A stretch of DNA of 64,000 nucleotides from RFSX01 sp964591455 (GTDB lineage: Bacteria; Bacteroidota; Bacteroidia; Chitinophagales; Saprospiraceae), in the NCBI GenBank assembly GCA_964591455.1, contig CAZQDZ010000026.1, forward strand, positions 3,192-67,191. Direction: 5' to 3'. Every line of letters begins with the position of its first letter. Position 1 is the stretch's first letter. A model generated the notes under the pieces. The model was not told where the DNA came from and made no database searches. It was given only the letters and a program-made list of their open reading frames with translations. The translations under genes were made by a program, and so were the position numbers. Positions 17,183 to 25,851 of the stretch are shown here, in pieces.

Positions 17183-19945
17183 TTACTCCAGTGTACGCTT
17201 AGTTTCTATGATTTCGTAGGCTTCTATGACATCACCGACTTTAATATCGTTGTAGTTCTTAACGGATAATCCGCACTCCATTCCCGACTTGACTTCTTTG
17301 ACATCATCTTTGTATCTCTTCAGGGACTTAAGTTCTCCTTTGACACCTTCTTTAGTAGGATATATAACTATACCATCTCTGACTAATCTAATCTTAGAAT
17401 CACGGACAACTTTTCCTTCAGTTACGAAACATCCGGCGATGGTACCTATCTTACTAATCTTATAAATCTCCTTCACTTCTATGTTACCCATAACCTTTTC
17501 TTCCTTGATGGTATCAAGCATGCCTTCGATGGCTTTCTTGATCTCATCTATTACCTCATAGATAATTGAATAAGTCTTGACTTGGACGCCTTCTTTTTCT
17601 GCGAGATTTCTTGCACCACTAGATGGTCTTACTTGGAATCCAATAATAATGGCATCGGAAGCAGAAGCTAGGAGTACATCAGATTCTGCAATCTGTCCTA
17701 CTGCTTTATGTATTACATTAACTTGGACGGTCTCCTGAGTAAGCTTAATTAGTGAGTCAGACAAGGCTTCTATAGACCCATCCACATCCCCCTTAACAAT
17801 AAGGTTCAATTCCTTAAATGTGCCTAAGGCCAATCTTCTTCCTATCTCATCTAAGCTAATACGTTTGCTGGCTCTGTTTGTTTGCTCTCTTTGGATTTGT
17901 GATCTCTTACTTGCAAGTGCTTTAGCATCCTGCTCCTTATCCATCACTTTAAACTTCTCACCTGCTTGAGGTGCTCCATCTAGACCAAGTATAGCCACTG
18001 GGACAGTAGGGCCTGCTTCCTTTATTTTCTTACCCTGATCATTAAACATTGCTTTCACCTTACCCGCATAAGCACCAGCAACCATAGAATCTCCTATTCT
18101 CAATGTGCCTGCTTGGACGAGTAGTTTAGTGACATATCCACGTCCTTTATCCAATGACGCCTCTACCACAGTTCCTATGGCATTCTTATCCGGATTGGCT
18201 TTAAGCTCTAAGAGTTCAGCTTCTAACAATATTTTCTCCAACAATACATCTATGTTGGTCCCTGCTTTAGCTGAGATATCCTGAGACTGATACTTACCTC
18301 CCCACTCTTCTACGAGGATATTCATTTCAGAAAGACCTTGCTTTATTCTGGTAGGGTCAGCGCCGTCCTTATCTATCTTATTTATGGCAAAGACAATGGG
18401 TACTCCAGCTGCCTGAGCATGTGATATAGCCTCTTTTGTTTGAGGCATAATACGATCGTCTGCTGCGACAATCACGACGACAATATCAGTGACTTTCGCT
18501 CCTCTGGCTCTCATCGCAGTAAAGGCTTCGTGACCTGGTGTATCTAGAAATGTAATCTTCTGGTCTCCGACTGGCACTGAATAAGCCCCTACGTGCTGGG
18601 TGATACCTCCTGCCTCACCGCTCGCTACATTGGCTTCTCTTATATAATCCAGTAATGAAGTTTTACCGTGGTCGACATGACCCATCACAGTAACGATTGG
18701 TGCTCGCGGAACCAAATCTTTTGGATCATCTTCCTCTTCTACTTCTACATCTTCTTCTTGCTCTTCTACACCTATAAATTCTACTTCATGACCGAATTCA
18801 CCAGCTACTAATTCTATAATCTCAGCATCCATCCTTTGGTTGATAGATATAATAACGCCGACATTCATACACTTCATGATTACATCAGCCACACTCACAT
18901 CCATTAGAGATGCTAATTCTGATGCTGAAATAAATTCAGTCACCTTAAGCTTTGTATCCACCTTAGCCAGCTCTTGTGCTTCTTGCTTCTCTCTCTTATC
19001 AGCACGATTATCACGTCTGATTTTCTGTCTGGTTTTCTTTCCACCACCACCAGAAATTCTGGCCATGGTTGCTTTGATTTTTTCTTCTATCTCTTTTTTA
19101 GAGACTGTTTTAATCTCATCCTGTTTTCTAGTACCGCCTTTGTTTCCTCTATTATCACGGTTTCTTTTTAGAAAAGATTGGGCAGTAACTTTTTTACGAG
19201 TACGTTTTCTTTTGTTTTGCCCTTGTTTGTTTTGTCCTTGCTTGTTTTTCCCTTGTTGATTCTGGCCCTTATTAGGCTTACCAGTTGCAGCCTTGTCATC
19301 CTTTTTCTTCTCTGGCTTATCAAACTTGGCTATATCTATCTTTCCCTGAATCTTTAGGCCCTGAAGCTGAGGCGTTTCTGCCCTAACCATCTCTTGCTCT
19401 ACAGGAGCAGGTTTCGCTTCCTTTTCTTTTACTATAGCCGGTGCTTTTTGTGCAGGTTCTACATCAGGCACCCTTTCTGTAGTTTCTTTCTTTTTCTTTG
19501 GTTTAGGCTTTGGCTTGGTGGCTTCTAAGTCTATTTTACCGACCACCTTGAGTTCTTTCTTCTCTACTTTGGCTCTAATTACTTCTTCTTTTACTTCTTC
19601 TACCTTAGGCTCCTCAGGTTTTACCACCAGTTCAGGCACTTCTTCTGGCTTAGGTGCAGGCTTTTCTTCTTCTTTAGAAACAGGAGCCGGAGCTGCCGGC
19701 GCAGGAGGAGGCGCTGCGGGGGCTGGTGCTTTCTCTTCTTGTCGAGTACCGATAATTAATTGGTCTGCTTTTTCTTTGACAGCCATTGAGGTTGAGAACT
19801 CCTTGAGGAGTGCATCATACATATCATCAGATACCTTTGAGGTAGGTTTATTTTCTATTTCAAACCCATTCTCATTCAGATAATCTACAATCGTAGACGT
19901 TCCGACATTCAGTTCTTTAGCAATTTTAATTAGGCGTTTTGCCAT
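17183..19945 (-). CDS. infB: Translation initiation factor IF-2
   Basis: GTPase that places initiator tRNA on the 30S subunit and promotes subunit joining. 920 residues: an IF2_N winged helix (residues 1-55); a long Pro/Ala/Glu/Lys-rich linker with GQNKQ-type Gln/Lys repeats (about 240-265); a second IF2_N (about 335-390); the G domain with GHVDHGKTSLLD (about 420), DTPGHEAF and NKIDK; then domains II, III (IF-2) and IV ending in VKNYNDIKVGDVIEAYEI. The first residues MAKRLIKIAKELNVGTSTIVDYL are canonical. It lies 39 bp behind nusA in the conserved rimP-nusA-infB operon. Confidence 0.98.
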   Translation of the reverse strand: MAKRLIKIAKELNVGTSTIVDYLNENGFEIENKPTSKVSDDMYDALLKEFSTSMAVKEKADQLIIGTRQEEKAPAPAAPPPAPAAPAPVSKEEEKPAPKPEEVPELVVKPEEPKVEEVKEEVIRAKVEKKELKVVGKIDLEATKPKPKPKKKKETTERVPDVEPAQKAPAIVKEKEAKPAPVEQEMVRAETPQLQGLKIQGKIDIAKFDKPEKKKDDKAATGKPNKGQNQQGKNKQGQNKQGQNKRKRTRKKVTAQSFLKRNRDNRGNKGGTRKQDEIKTVSKKEIEEKIKATMARISGGGGKKTRQKIRRDNRADKREKQEAQELAKVDTKLKVTEFISASELASLMDVSVADVIMKCMNVGVIISINQRMDAEIIELVAGEFGHEVEFIGVEEQEEDVEVEEEDDPKDLVPRAPIVTVMGHVDHGKTSLLDYIREANVASGEAGGITQHVGAYSVPVGDQKITFLDTPGHEAFTAMRARGAKVTDIVVVIVAADDRIMPQTKEAISHAQAAGVPIVFAINKIDKDGADPTRIKQGLSEMNILVEEWGGKYQSQDISAKAGTNIDVLLEKILLEAELLELKANPDKNAIGTVVEASLDKGRGYVTKLLVQAGTLRIGDSMVAGAYAGKVKAMFNDQGKKIKEAGPTVPVAILGLDGAPQAGEKFKVMDKEQDAKALASKRSQIQREQTNRASKRISLDEIGRRLALGTFKELNLIVKGDVDGSIEALSDSLIKLTQETVQVNVIHKAVGQIAESDVLLASASDAIIIGFQVRPSSGARNLAEKEGVQVKTYSIIYEVIDEIKKAIEGMLDTIKEEKVMGNIEVKEIYKISKIGTIAGCFVTEGKVVRDSKIRLVRDGIVIYPTKEGVKGELKSLKRYKDDVKEVKSGMECGLSVKNYNDIKVGDVIEAYEIIETKRTLE

Positions 19946-19984
19946 TTATATAGTGCGCTGTTTGTTTCTATTTGTGAAGGTGGT

Positions 19985-21223
19985 CTAATCTTTAGCGAAT
20001 TCTGCCTCTAAGACTTTCAGCACTGAGCCTATTGTCTCCTCTTCTAAATCAGTTCTCCTGAGCAATTCATCCTTACTAAGATCTAGTACACTTCTGGCTG
20101 TATCGCATCCAATGGCCTTAAGTGCATCTATGACCCATTCTTCTATCTCATCTGTAAATTCATCTAAATCTACATCTTCCATACTCACATCATCATCTTC
20201 TCTATATACATCTATCTCATATCCTGTCAATTTAGAGGCCAGCTTAATATTAGATCCTCCTTTACCTATAGCCAGTGAAACCTGATCTGGCTTGAGGAAT
20301 ACGGCCGCAGTACCTTTCTCTGTATCTATATCTATATTAGATACTTTTGCTGGTGTCAGTGATCTCTGTATGAAAAGAGAAACATTCGTCGTATAATTTA
20401 CGATGTCAATATTCTCATTTTTCAGCTCTCTCACTATACCATGGATACGAGATCCTTTCATTCCTACACAAGCCCCTACTGGATCTATCCTGTCATCATA
20501 AGATTCTACTGCTACTTTAGCTCTTTCGCCTGGTATCCTTACAATTTTCTTGACAGTAATCAGTCCATCTTCAATCTCTGGCACTTCTTGCTCCATGAGC
20601 TTTTCTAAGAATCGACTATCAGTACGTGACATAATCACTACTGGGTTATTATTCTTCATATCCACCCTTCTAATCACCCCTTTCACCATATCACCTTTTC
20701 TGAGAAAATCACCTCTAATCATCTCATTTCTCGGCATAATCAATTCGCTACCTGTAGCATCATCTAGGATAAGAAACTCTCGCTTGAGCACTTGTGCTAC
20801 TTCACCTAAGACAATATCTCCAATCCTGTCAGAATACCTTTTGAAAATCTCATCTTTCTCTAACTCCATAATTCTGGAGATTAAAGTCTGACGAGCTGCC
20901 AAAATAGCTCTTCTTCCAAAATCTTCTAGACCAAGCTGCTCATAACACTCATCACCAACTTCATAATCATCATCTATTGACAATGCCTCAGAACTGGATA
21001 TCTGACTCATCTCATCAGTAACCTCACCATCTGAGACTACTTCTCTTACCCTCCACATCTCTAGGTCACCATTCTGGTCATTAACAATAACATCGAAGTT
21101 ATCGTCTGATCCATATTTCTTCTTGATAAGCGTTCTGAAGACATCCTCAAGGACTCTTACCATTGTGGGCCGATCTATATTCTTGCCCGCTTTAAATTCC
21201 GAAAACGATTCAACAAGATTCAT
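19985..21223 (-). CDS. nusA: Transcription termination/antitermination factor NusA
   Basis: Binds RNA polymerase and modulates pausing, termination and antitermination. 412 residues: N-terminal polymerase-binding domain (about 1-125), S1 domain with GDIVLGEVAQVLKREFLILDD (about 130-205), KH1 with SYDDRIDPVGACVGMKGSRIHGIV and KH2 with LAIGKGGSNIKLASKLTGYEIDV (GKGGSN loop, about 320). A short acidic C-terminal helical region follows (EDVDLDEFTDEIEEWV, then a helix-hairpin-helix-like stretch), shorter than the two acidic repeats of E. coli NusA. It sits 72 bp after rimP. Given the hairpin in the operon leader, autoregulation is plausible but unproven. Confidence 0.97.
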   Translation of the reverse strand: MNLVESFSEFKAGKNIDRPTMVRVLEDVFRTLIKKKYGSDDNFDVIVNDQNGDLEMWRVREVVSDGEVTDEMSQISSSEALSIDDDYEVGDECYEQLGLEDFGRRAILAARQTLISRIMELEKDEIFKRYSDRIGDIVLGEVAQVLKREFLILDDATGSELIMPRNEMIRGDFLRKGDMVKGVIRRVDMKNNNPVVIMSRTDSRFLEKLMEQEVPEIEDGLITVKKIVRIPGERAKVAVESYDDRIDPVGACVGMKGSRIHGIVRELKNENIDIVNYTTNVSLFIQRSLTPAKVSNIDIDTEKGTAAVFLKPDQVSLAIGKGGSNIKLASKLTGYEIDVYREDDDVSMEDVDLDEFTDEIEEWVIDALKAIGCDTARSVLDLSKDELLRRTDLEEETIGSVLKVLEAEFAKD

Positions 21224-21295
21224 CGTAAATCTTCTTTTTCATCTGTTAAAGAATTTCATTATGTGAAAATCAAATAATCTCTTTTAGACTATTTG

Positions 21296-21775
21296 TTATT
21301 TTTTCTTTTTGCTTTTTTTAAACGACACCAGCACAGTAGCAGATTTGACATCTTCAAATAAGACGTTTATCGTCTTGAACATCCCCTTCTTGGCACCTTG
21401 CACTTTCAACTCTAGCTTTTCTTCAGTTACAGAGAGCAGTGTCCCTTCCATTATGCTATCATCAGCAAGTATTAATTTGAGCTTTCGACCCACATTTCTA
21501 GGATACTGCCGATATAGATGTAATGGACTATCCACACCCGGTGAAGAAACTTCTAATGTGTATTCTTCTCCTAAGACAAGACTTTCATCCAAATACGCTT
21601 CTATTCCTCTGCTCAGTTTTTGGCATTGCCAAAACTTAATCCCTTCATCTGTATCTGCGAAAATCTCTACTTTTTTGTCTTTAATTATGATGTCAAGAAT
21701 AAAGCCATCTGTCCATGATTCGGATTCAAATACTTTATCTGCTGCTTGCAGGATACTATCTTTTATATGCTGCAT
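21296..21775 (-). CDS. rimP: Ribosome maturation factor RimP
   Basis: Needed for 30S subunit assembly. 159 residues, usual length. Motifs: ISR-like start of the fold, KVEIFADTDEGIKFWQCQKLSRGIEAYLDE, then the family signature YTLEVSSPGVDSPL, followed by a small SH3-like C-terminal domain (GRKLKLILADDSIMEGTLLSVTEEKLEL) and a Lys-rich end. First gene of the rimP-nusA-infB operon. The ATG at 21773-21775 has an AGAGG-like ribosome site about 8 bp upstream. Its 5' leader holds a terminator-like hairpin. Confidence 0.95.
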   Translation of the reverse strand: MQHIKDSILQAADKVFESESWTDGFILDIIIKDKKVEIFADTDEGIKFWQCQKLSRGIEAYLDESLVLGEEYTLEVSSPGVDSPLHLYRQYPRNVGRKLKLILADDSIMEGTLLSVTEEKLELKVQGAKKGMFKTINVLFEDVKSATVLVSFKKSKKKK

Positions 21776-21807
21776 ATTTCAACCTCTTTTGGCCTACAAT
21801 CGTATAG

Positions 21808-21837
21808 AAAATAAAAAGAGGGAACATCTGCTCCCTC
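21808..21837 (-). promoter_or_regulatory. Terminator-like hairpin in the rimP-nusA-infB leader (possible attenuator)
   Basis: Minus strand: GAGGGA (21837-21832), 8-nt loop, TCCCTC (21823-21818), then TTTTTATTTT (21817-21808). It lies between a consensus -7 element (21865-21858) and the rimP ATG, so transcripts must cross a terminator-like structure before the operon. It is not downstream of any gene on this strand: the next gene upstream, pnp, points away. Confidence 0.5.
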
Positions 21838-21857
21838 GTACGTTTCCTTTTCTGCTG

Positions 21858-21865
21858 CAAATATA
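21858..21865 (-). promoter_or_regulatory. -7 promoter element of rimP-nusA-infB
   Basis: TATATTTG on the minus strand, a perfect TAnnTTTG. A TTG lies 15 bp upstream, slightly closer than the typical 17-23. The predicted leader is about 75 nt. Confidence 0.45.
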
Positions 21866-21990
21866 GACTTTTTTATAATTCAAGTGTAATATATCTGCGA
21901 TTCTCCATTGAGGGACTGAAAATACCTACCCTATTCGAAGTATTGCATCATAACAGAGGCAATAGAGAACTGAGACTATATCTTTGTAAA

Positions 21991-22818
21991 ATGGAATTAT
22001 ATATGCGAGCACGAGAAGCGGCTCATTTTATAAAGGATTACTTCCAACTGGACGATGAACACTTGCCCACAGTAGGCTTAGTAACTGGATCTGGTGCAGA
22101 CAGTCTTGGTGGTCATTTTGATATCGTAAGTCAAGTTTCCTATTCTGAGATTCCACATATGCCTGTGCCCACCTTCCACCTTGGCCAGCTCCTTCTGGCA
22201 AAAAACAAAAGTGGTACACCCATTATCATTTGCCTTGGAAGACTGCATTATTATGAAGGATACTCGGCGCTTGACGTCACCTTTCCTATCAGAATACTTC
22301 AACTTCTAGGCATCAAAAAGCTATATATGAGTAATGCCTCTGGAGGTCTCCATCCTGAGTATAAAGCAGGCGATGTCGTACTTGTTAAGGATCATATCAA
22401 TATGCTGCCAGACAATCCACTAAGAGGAGCTAATGATGAGAAACTAGGTCTAAGATTTCCAGATATGCTCGATGCTTACAACTCACAAATGAGAACAGAC
22501 ATCAAGTCTTACTGGCAAACTGCCTTTAATGAAAAACTACATGAAGGTGTCTATGCTTGTTTCCAAGGACCAAGTCTCGAGACCTGTGCTGAGTATGATT
22601 TTCTGTATCGCAGTGGCGCCAACCTAGTCGGTATGTCAACGGTGCCAGAGGTCATAGTGGCTAGACATGCTCGTATAGACGTTGCTGTCTTTTCTATTGT
22701 AACAAATGAATGCTACCCTATAGATAAAATCACTACAACCACCGTGGAGGATGTTTTAAAAGTGGCGCAGGGTGCGACACCTAAGATTATGAAATGCATC
22801 TCGCAAATGATGGGTTGA
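21991..22818 (+). CDS. punA: Purine nucleoside phosphorylase (trimeric class)
   Basis: Cleaves inosine or guanosine with phosphate to base and ribose-1-phosphate in purine salvage; cytoplasmic. 275 residues from ATG 21991. Motifs: GLVTGSGADSLGG (phosphate loop), GRLHYYEGYSALDVTFPIR (catalytic His), MSNASGGLHPEYKAGDVVLVKDHINML, GVYACFQGPSLETCAEYDFL (Glu for base) and VGMSTVPEVIVARHARIDVAVFSIVTNEC (Asn for base). The frame stays open to a TTG at 21943, but those extra residues are not family-like. A TATCTTTG at 21979-21986 overlaps the region just upstream; if it is the promoter, translation would start at the next ATG, 22003. Confidence 0.95.
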   Translation: MELYMRAREAAHFIKDYFQLDDEHLPTVGLVTGSGADSLGGHFDIVSQVSYSEIPHMPVPTFHLGQLLLAKNKSGTPIIICLGRLHYYEGYSALDVTFPIRILQLLGIKKLYMSNASGGLHPEYKAGDVVLVKDHINMLPDNPLRGANDEKLGLRFPDMLDAYNSQMRTDIKSYWQTAFNEKLHEGVYACFQGPSLETCAEYDFLYRSGANLVGMSTVPEVIVARHARIDVAVFSIVTNECYPIDKITTTTVEDVLKVAQGATPKIMKCISQMMG

Positions 22819-22843
22819 AAGACTTATAGCCCTCTACCTAAAA

Positions 22844-22879
22844 AGAAAAGCTGACCCAAATTAATGAGCCAGCTTTTCT
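22844..22879. terminator. Bidirectional terminator between pnp and the C10 protease gene
   Basis: Perfect 10-bp inverted repeat AGAAAAGCTG (22844-22853) and CAGCTTTTCT (22870-22879), with A-rich sequence on the left and T/A-rich sequence on the right. It lies between the two converging stop codons and can serve both strands. Confidence 0.75.
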
Positions 22880-22900
22880 AATTATATATTATATATCTTA

Positions 22901-25600
22901 TTAGTGAATAATCACCTTTTGTATCATAGTCTGATTGATGCTATTTACTGAAAGCAAATAAACACCTGCACTAAGTTCACTGACATCTAATCTCATTGTC
23001 TGACTGTCTTCAGCTACGCTAAATTGCTCTAATACCCTACCTGAAAAGTCTAAGATATTTCCTTGAGCTTGTGAAACGATAGGAAATCCAAATTCAATAT
23101 TCAGATTAACATCTGATGGATTAGGATATATAGACATAGAGTTTACGAGTAATAAGTCATCAGAAAAAGCTGGACTTTCCTTAGGAGGTAATAATACAGC
23201 TCTTTGTGAGATGCCTCCACCACCGACGCCAGGATTTGTCGTAAATCTTTGTGACACAGACCAATCTGTAAAGCTACCTACAGTACATTCATGTCTCACC
23301 TGGAACTCATATTCTGTTCCCGCTGAAAGATTAGAAAGATATCTGTAGTATAATATAGAAACATCAGATTGAATCCAATCAGAAGAGGTCGTTGACTTAT
23401 ATCTAAATTCATTAGCTACTTGCCCAAAAGGCTGTGGCGTGTAGATGTATGCGTTACTAGCTGTTACTGAATTAAAGTATAATCTACCGCCATCAATATC
23501 ATCACAGACTGCGCCCCCAGCAGTATTGAATGTATGTGAAAATGACCACTCTGACCACTGTGATGGACCACAATTATGTCTTACTTGGAATTCATATTCA
23601 GTCGCTGGCTCCAGATTTGAAATGAATCTATAATAGAGACTTGAAACATCAGTCAATGTCCAGTCATTAGAGCCTGTAGGTCTATATCTAAACTCATTAT
23701 CAGTCCTCCCAAGTGGCTGAGAAGTGTATATGTAAGAGTAGGTTTCCGTCGTACTGCTCGTAAATAAATCGACATCTGTTCCCAGCTCACAATTCCCTAC
23801 ACCACCTTCTGTCGAGAAGAAAGATGAACTACCAAACTCACTCCATTCTGTATCGCTGCAGGCGTGCCTTACCTGATACTCATACTCTGTCCCAGGCTCT
23901 AGATTGTTCAAGAATCTTGCATGTCCTGTATTTACTGTAGAGAAAGTCCATAGGAAAGACCCTACAAATCTGTATCTAAATTGGTTATTGACAGTACCAT
24001 ATGGTCTGGAAGTATTAATCGTTGCAGAATTCTCAGTAATCGTCGTTGCCGACAAGCTGGATTCACGTAGTGATGAACAAGGATTAGCCATAACAGCCGG
24101 TGCACTTCTAAATGATAGTAGCTCTCCATAATCAGACCAATCGCCTGAGCAGCATTGCTTTCTCACCTGATACTCATATTCAGTATCTGCCTCCAAGCCT
24201 GGCACAAATCCATAGTAATTTGATGATGGGTTCGTTTCTCTCCATTCTGTAGTTCCTACTTCTCTAATTCTAAAATTGTATACATTGGTATATTCTGTAA
24301 CGTAGTCTGTATTTAAATAAACACTTCTTGGTGTAATTTGAGATGTATATAGGGTCTTAGGTGCTCCACAGTTATTCTCTGCAGGGAAGATGTTATGGAT
24401 AACATATCTCTGCCACCAAAATGTAATCTGATCATTACCAAAAGTGCCTGGAATAGGATTCCATGCCGCATTCTGTGTATCTAGAAACCATCCGTTATTA
24501 TCTCCTCCCCAACCCCAGTTGAAGTGAAAATATTCATCTGGTTGGTCTCCGATTGGCTCTAAGAAAAATCCATATCCATCCGCAACCCATGTGTGAGCAC
24601 CAGCGAATACATTGCCATTGTAAGCCTCTCCAGATAACATCAAGGGTCTTCCTTGATTCAAATCATTGATAGCCACTCTAGCAAAGTCATTATTAAAATC
24701 GAAAAACCAATCTGCCGCTTCATCATAATTAAAGAACTCCACTAAGGCATCTCTCATAAAACTGATGAATGTCGCAGTATACGTTATACTGAATTCTGAA
24801 TTCGTCGCTGCACCTACGTGGTAGATAAACTCTGCTACATCATTATTAGGTGCTGTAAGAGAATCTGGCATGTTATCCCAGTTATAAGGACGACAAAAAT
24901 CCGCAGAAATATCACCATATACTGGATCGACATAAGCATTAGAACCATGACCAGAAGCAGGGTAATTATGATACTTAATCAATTGTGCCATTGCGATAGG
25001 TGCACAGCCGCAGTAGGCACCACCTGCTATAGAAGTAGGGTCAGCATCTCTAGGCGTGAAGCCATTATAGAATTCTCCTTGATCCCATATTGTCGTTGTC
25101 AGTGGGGGTACTACTACACCTTCAGGATTACTTTTACCTATATATTCATTTACAGTAGAGTGATTCAATGTCTCCCATTCTCTAGCTATAGATGGTGTCG
25201 GTTTGATATCATGCGCTCTGTTATAAGCGATTCTTCTTTCGTGCTCTCCTAATGTAGCCATGGCTGCCCAGTTTGTGGATGGGTCATTTATCATGAACTG
25301 ACTCTCATCAGAGAATGCCAAAACTGCATTATAATTAGATTCTGCTGAAACCACTACAAAGCCTTTTGGAGCCATATTGAAGATGTAGTATGCAGGCACA
25401 TCCTCTGTCATCTGAGTATATTCCTCTACGACTTGAACCTCCTGAGAAGAACGAATCGCCAAATTAGACTTCATAGCATAAGTAACTCTAGCAATTTCTT
25501 TAGCTTTCTCCATAGGCACATGAGAGGCCTGAACTTGAGTTCCTATCACTAAAAAAGTGACAATCAGAAGAGAAAATAAATGGTTTGTGTACTGAGACAT
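22901..25600 (-). CDS. Secreted C10-family cysteine protease with four fibronectin III-like repeats and T9SS domain
   Basis: C10 (streptopain/interpain-like) proteases digest extracellular proteins. 899 residues from ATG 25600; a longer frame to a TTG at 25639 precedes the signal peptide and is rejected. Order: signal peptide (to about 28); a propeptide-like region with ITR-type MEKAKEIARVTYAMK and YYIFNMAPKGFVVVSAE; catalytic domain with GGAYCGCAPIAMAQLIKYHNYP (Cys199) and GAHTWVADGYG (His336), followed by FHFNWGWGG. Four FN3-like repeats then share TEYEYQVR..C...W (about 440-810). A sorting domain MSIYPNPSDVNLNIEF...SAGVYLLSVN closes it. The protein is expected at or beyond the cell surface. 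Confidence 0.93.
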   Translation of the reverse strand: MSQYTNHLFSLLIVTFLVIGTQVQASHVPMEKAKEIARVTYAMKSNLAIRSSQEVQVVEEYTQMTEDVPAYYIFNMAPKGFVVVSAESNYNAVLAFSDESQFMINDPSTNWAAMATLGEHERRIAYNRAHDIKPTPSIAREWETLNHSTVNEYIGKSNPEGVVVPPLTTTIWDQGEFYNGFTPRDADPTSIAGGAYCGCAPIAMAQLIKYHNYPASGHGSNAYVDPVYGDISADFCRPYNWDNMPDSLTAPNNDVAEFIYHVGAATNSEFSITYTATFISFMRDALVEFFNYDEAADWFFDFNNDFARVAINDLNQGRPLMLSGEAYNGNVFAGAHTWVADGYGFFLEPIGDQPDEYFHFNWGWGGDNNGWFLDTQNAAWNPIPGTFGNDQITFWWQRYVIHNIFPAENNCGAPKTLYTSQITPRSVYLNTDYVTEYTNVYNFRIREVGTTEWRETNPSSNYYGFVPGLEADTEYEYQVRKQCCSGDWSDYGELLSFRSAPAVMANPCSSLRESSLSATTITENSATINTSRPYGTVNNQFRYRFVGSFLWTFSTVNTGHARFLNNLEPGTEYEYQVRHACSDTEWSEFGSSSFFSTEGGVGNCELGTDVDLFTSSTTETYSYIYTSQPLGRTDNEFRYRPTGSNDWTLTDVSSLYYRFISNLEPATEYEFQVRHNCGPSQWSEWSFSHTFNTAGGAVCDDIDGGRLYFNSVTASNAYIYTPQPFGQVANEFRYKSTTSSDWIQSDVSILYYRYLSNLSAGTEYEFQVRHECTVGSFTDWSVSQRFTTNPGVGGGGISQRAVLLPPKESPAFSDDLLLVNSMSIYPNPSDVNLNIEFGFPIVSQAQGNILDFSGRVLEQFSVAEDSQTMRLDVSELSAGVYLLSVNSINQTMIQKVIIH

Positions 25601-25851
25601 TACATTAGGTTTATAAAATGTGTGTTGTAAATAATCCAATTCGAACGTGGTTATTCACCATTTATCTAATTGGACTCAGTTCTTTATGTAATAGACTCGT
25701 AAATGGTCATCAGTCACTAACAATAAAATAATGTTAACATATGAGAACCATAAACCGAGAGATGTATAGCAAATATAAGTCCTAAATGAGCTCAAACGAC
25801 CTTAAGACTGTCCGCCATAACTCATTATGTGGCATAAACATTCACATATAT

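Noticed and set aside
21309..21866. 185-codon plus-strand frame over rimP
   Set aside because: Antisense shadow of a certain gene; Ser-rich product without motifs.
21943..21990. TTG-initiated extension of the purine nucleoside phosphorylase
   Set aside because: Extra 16 residues do not resemble the family, and ATG codons follow at 21991 and 22003.
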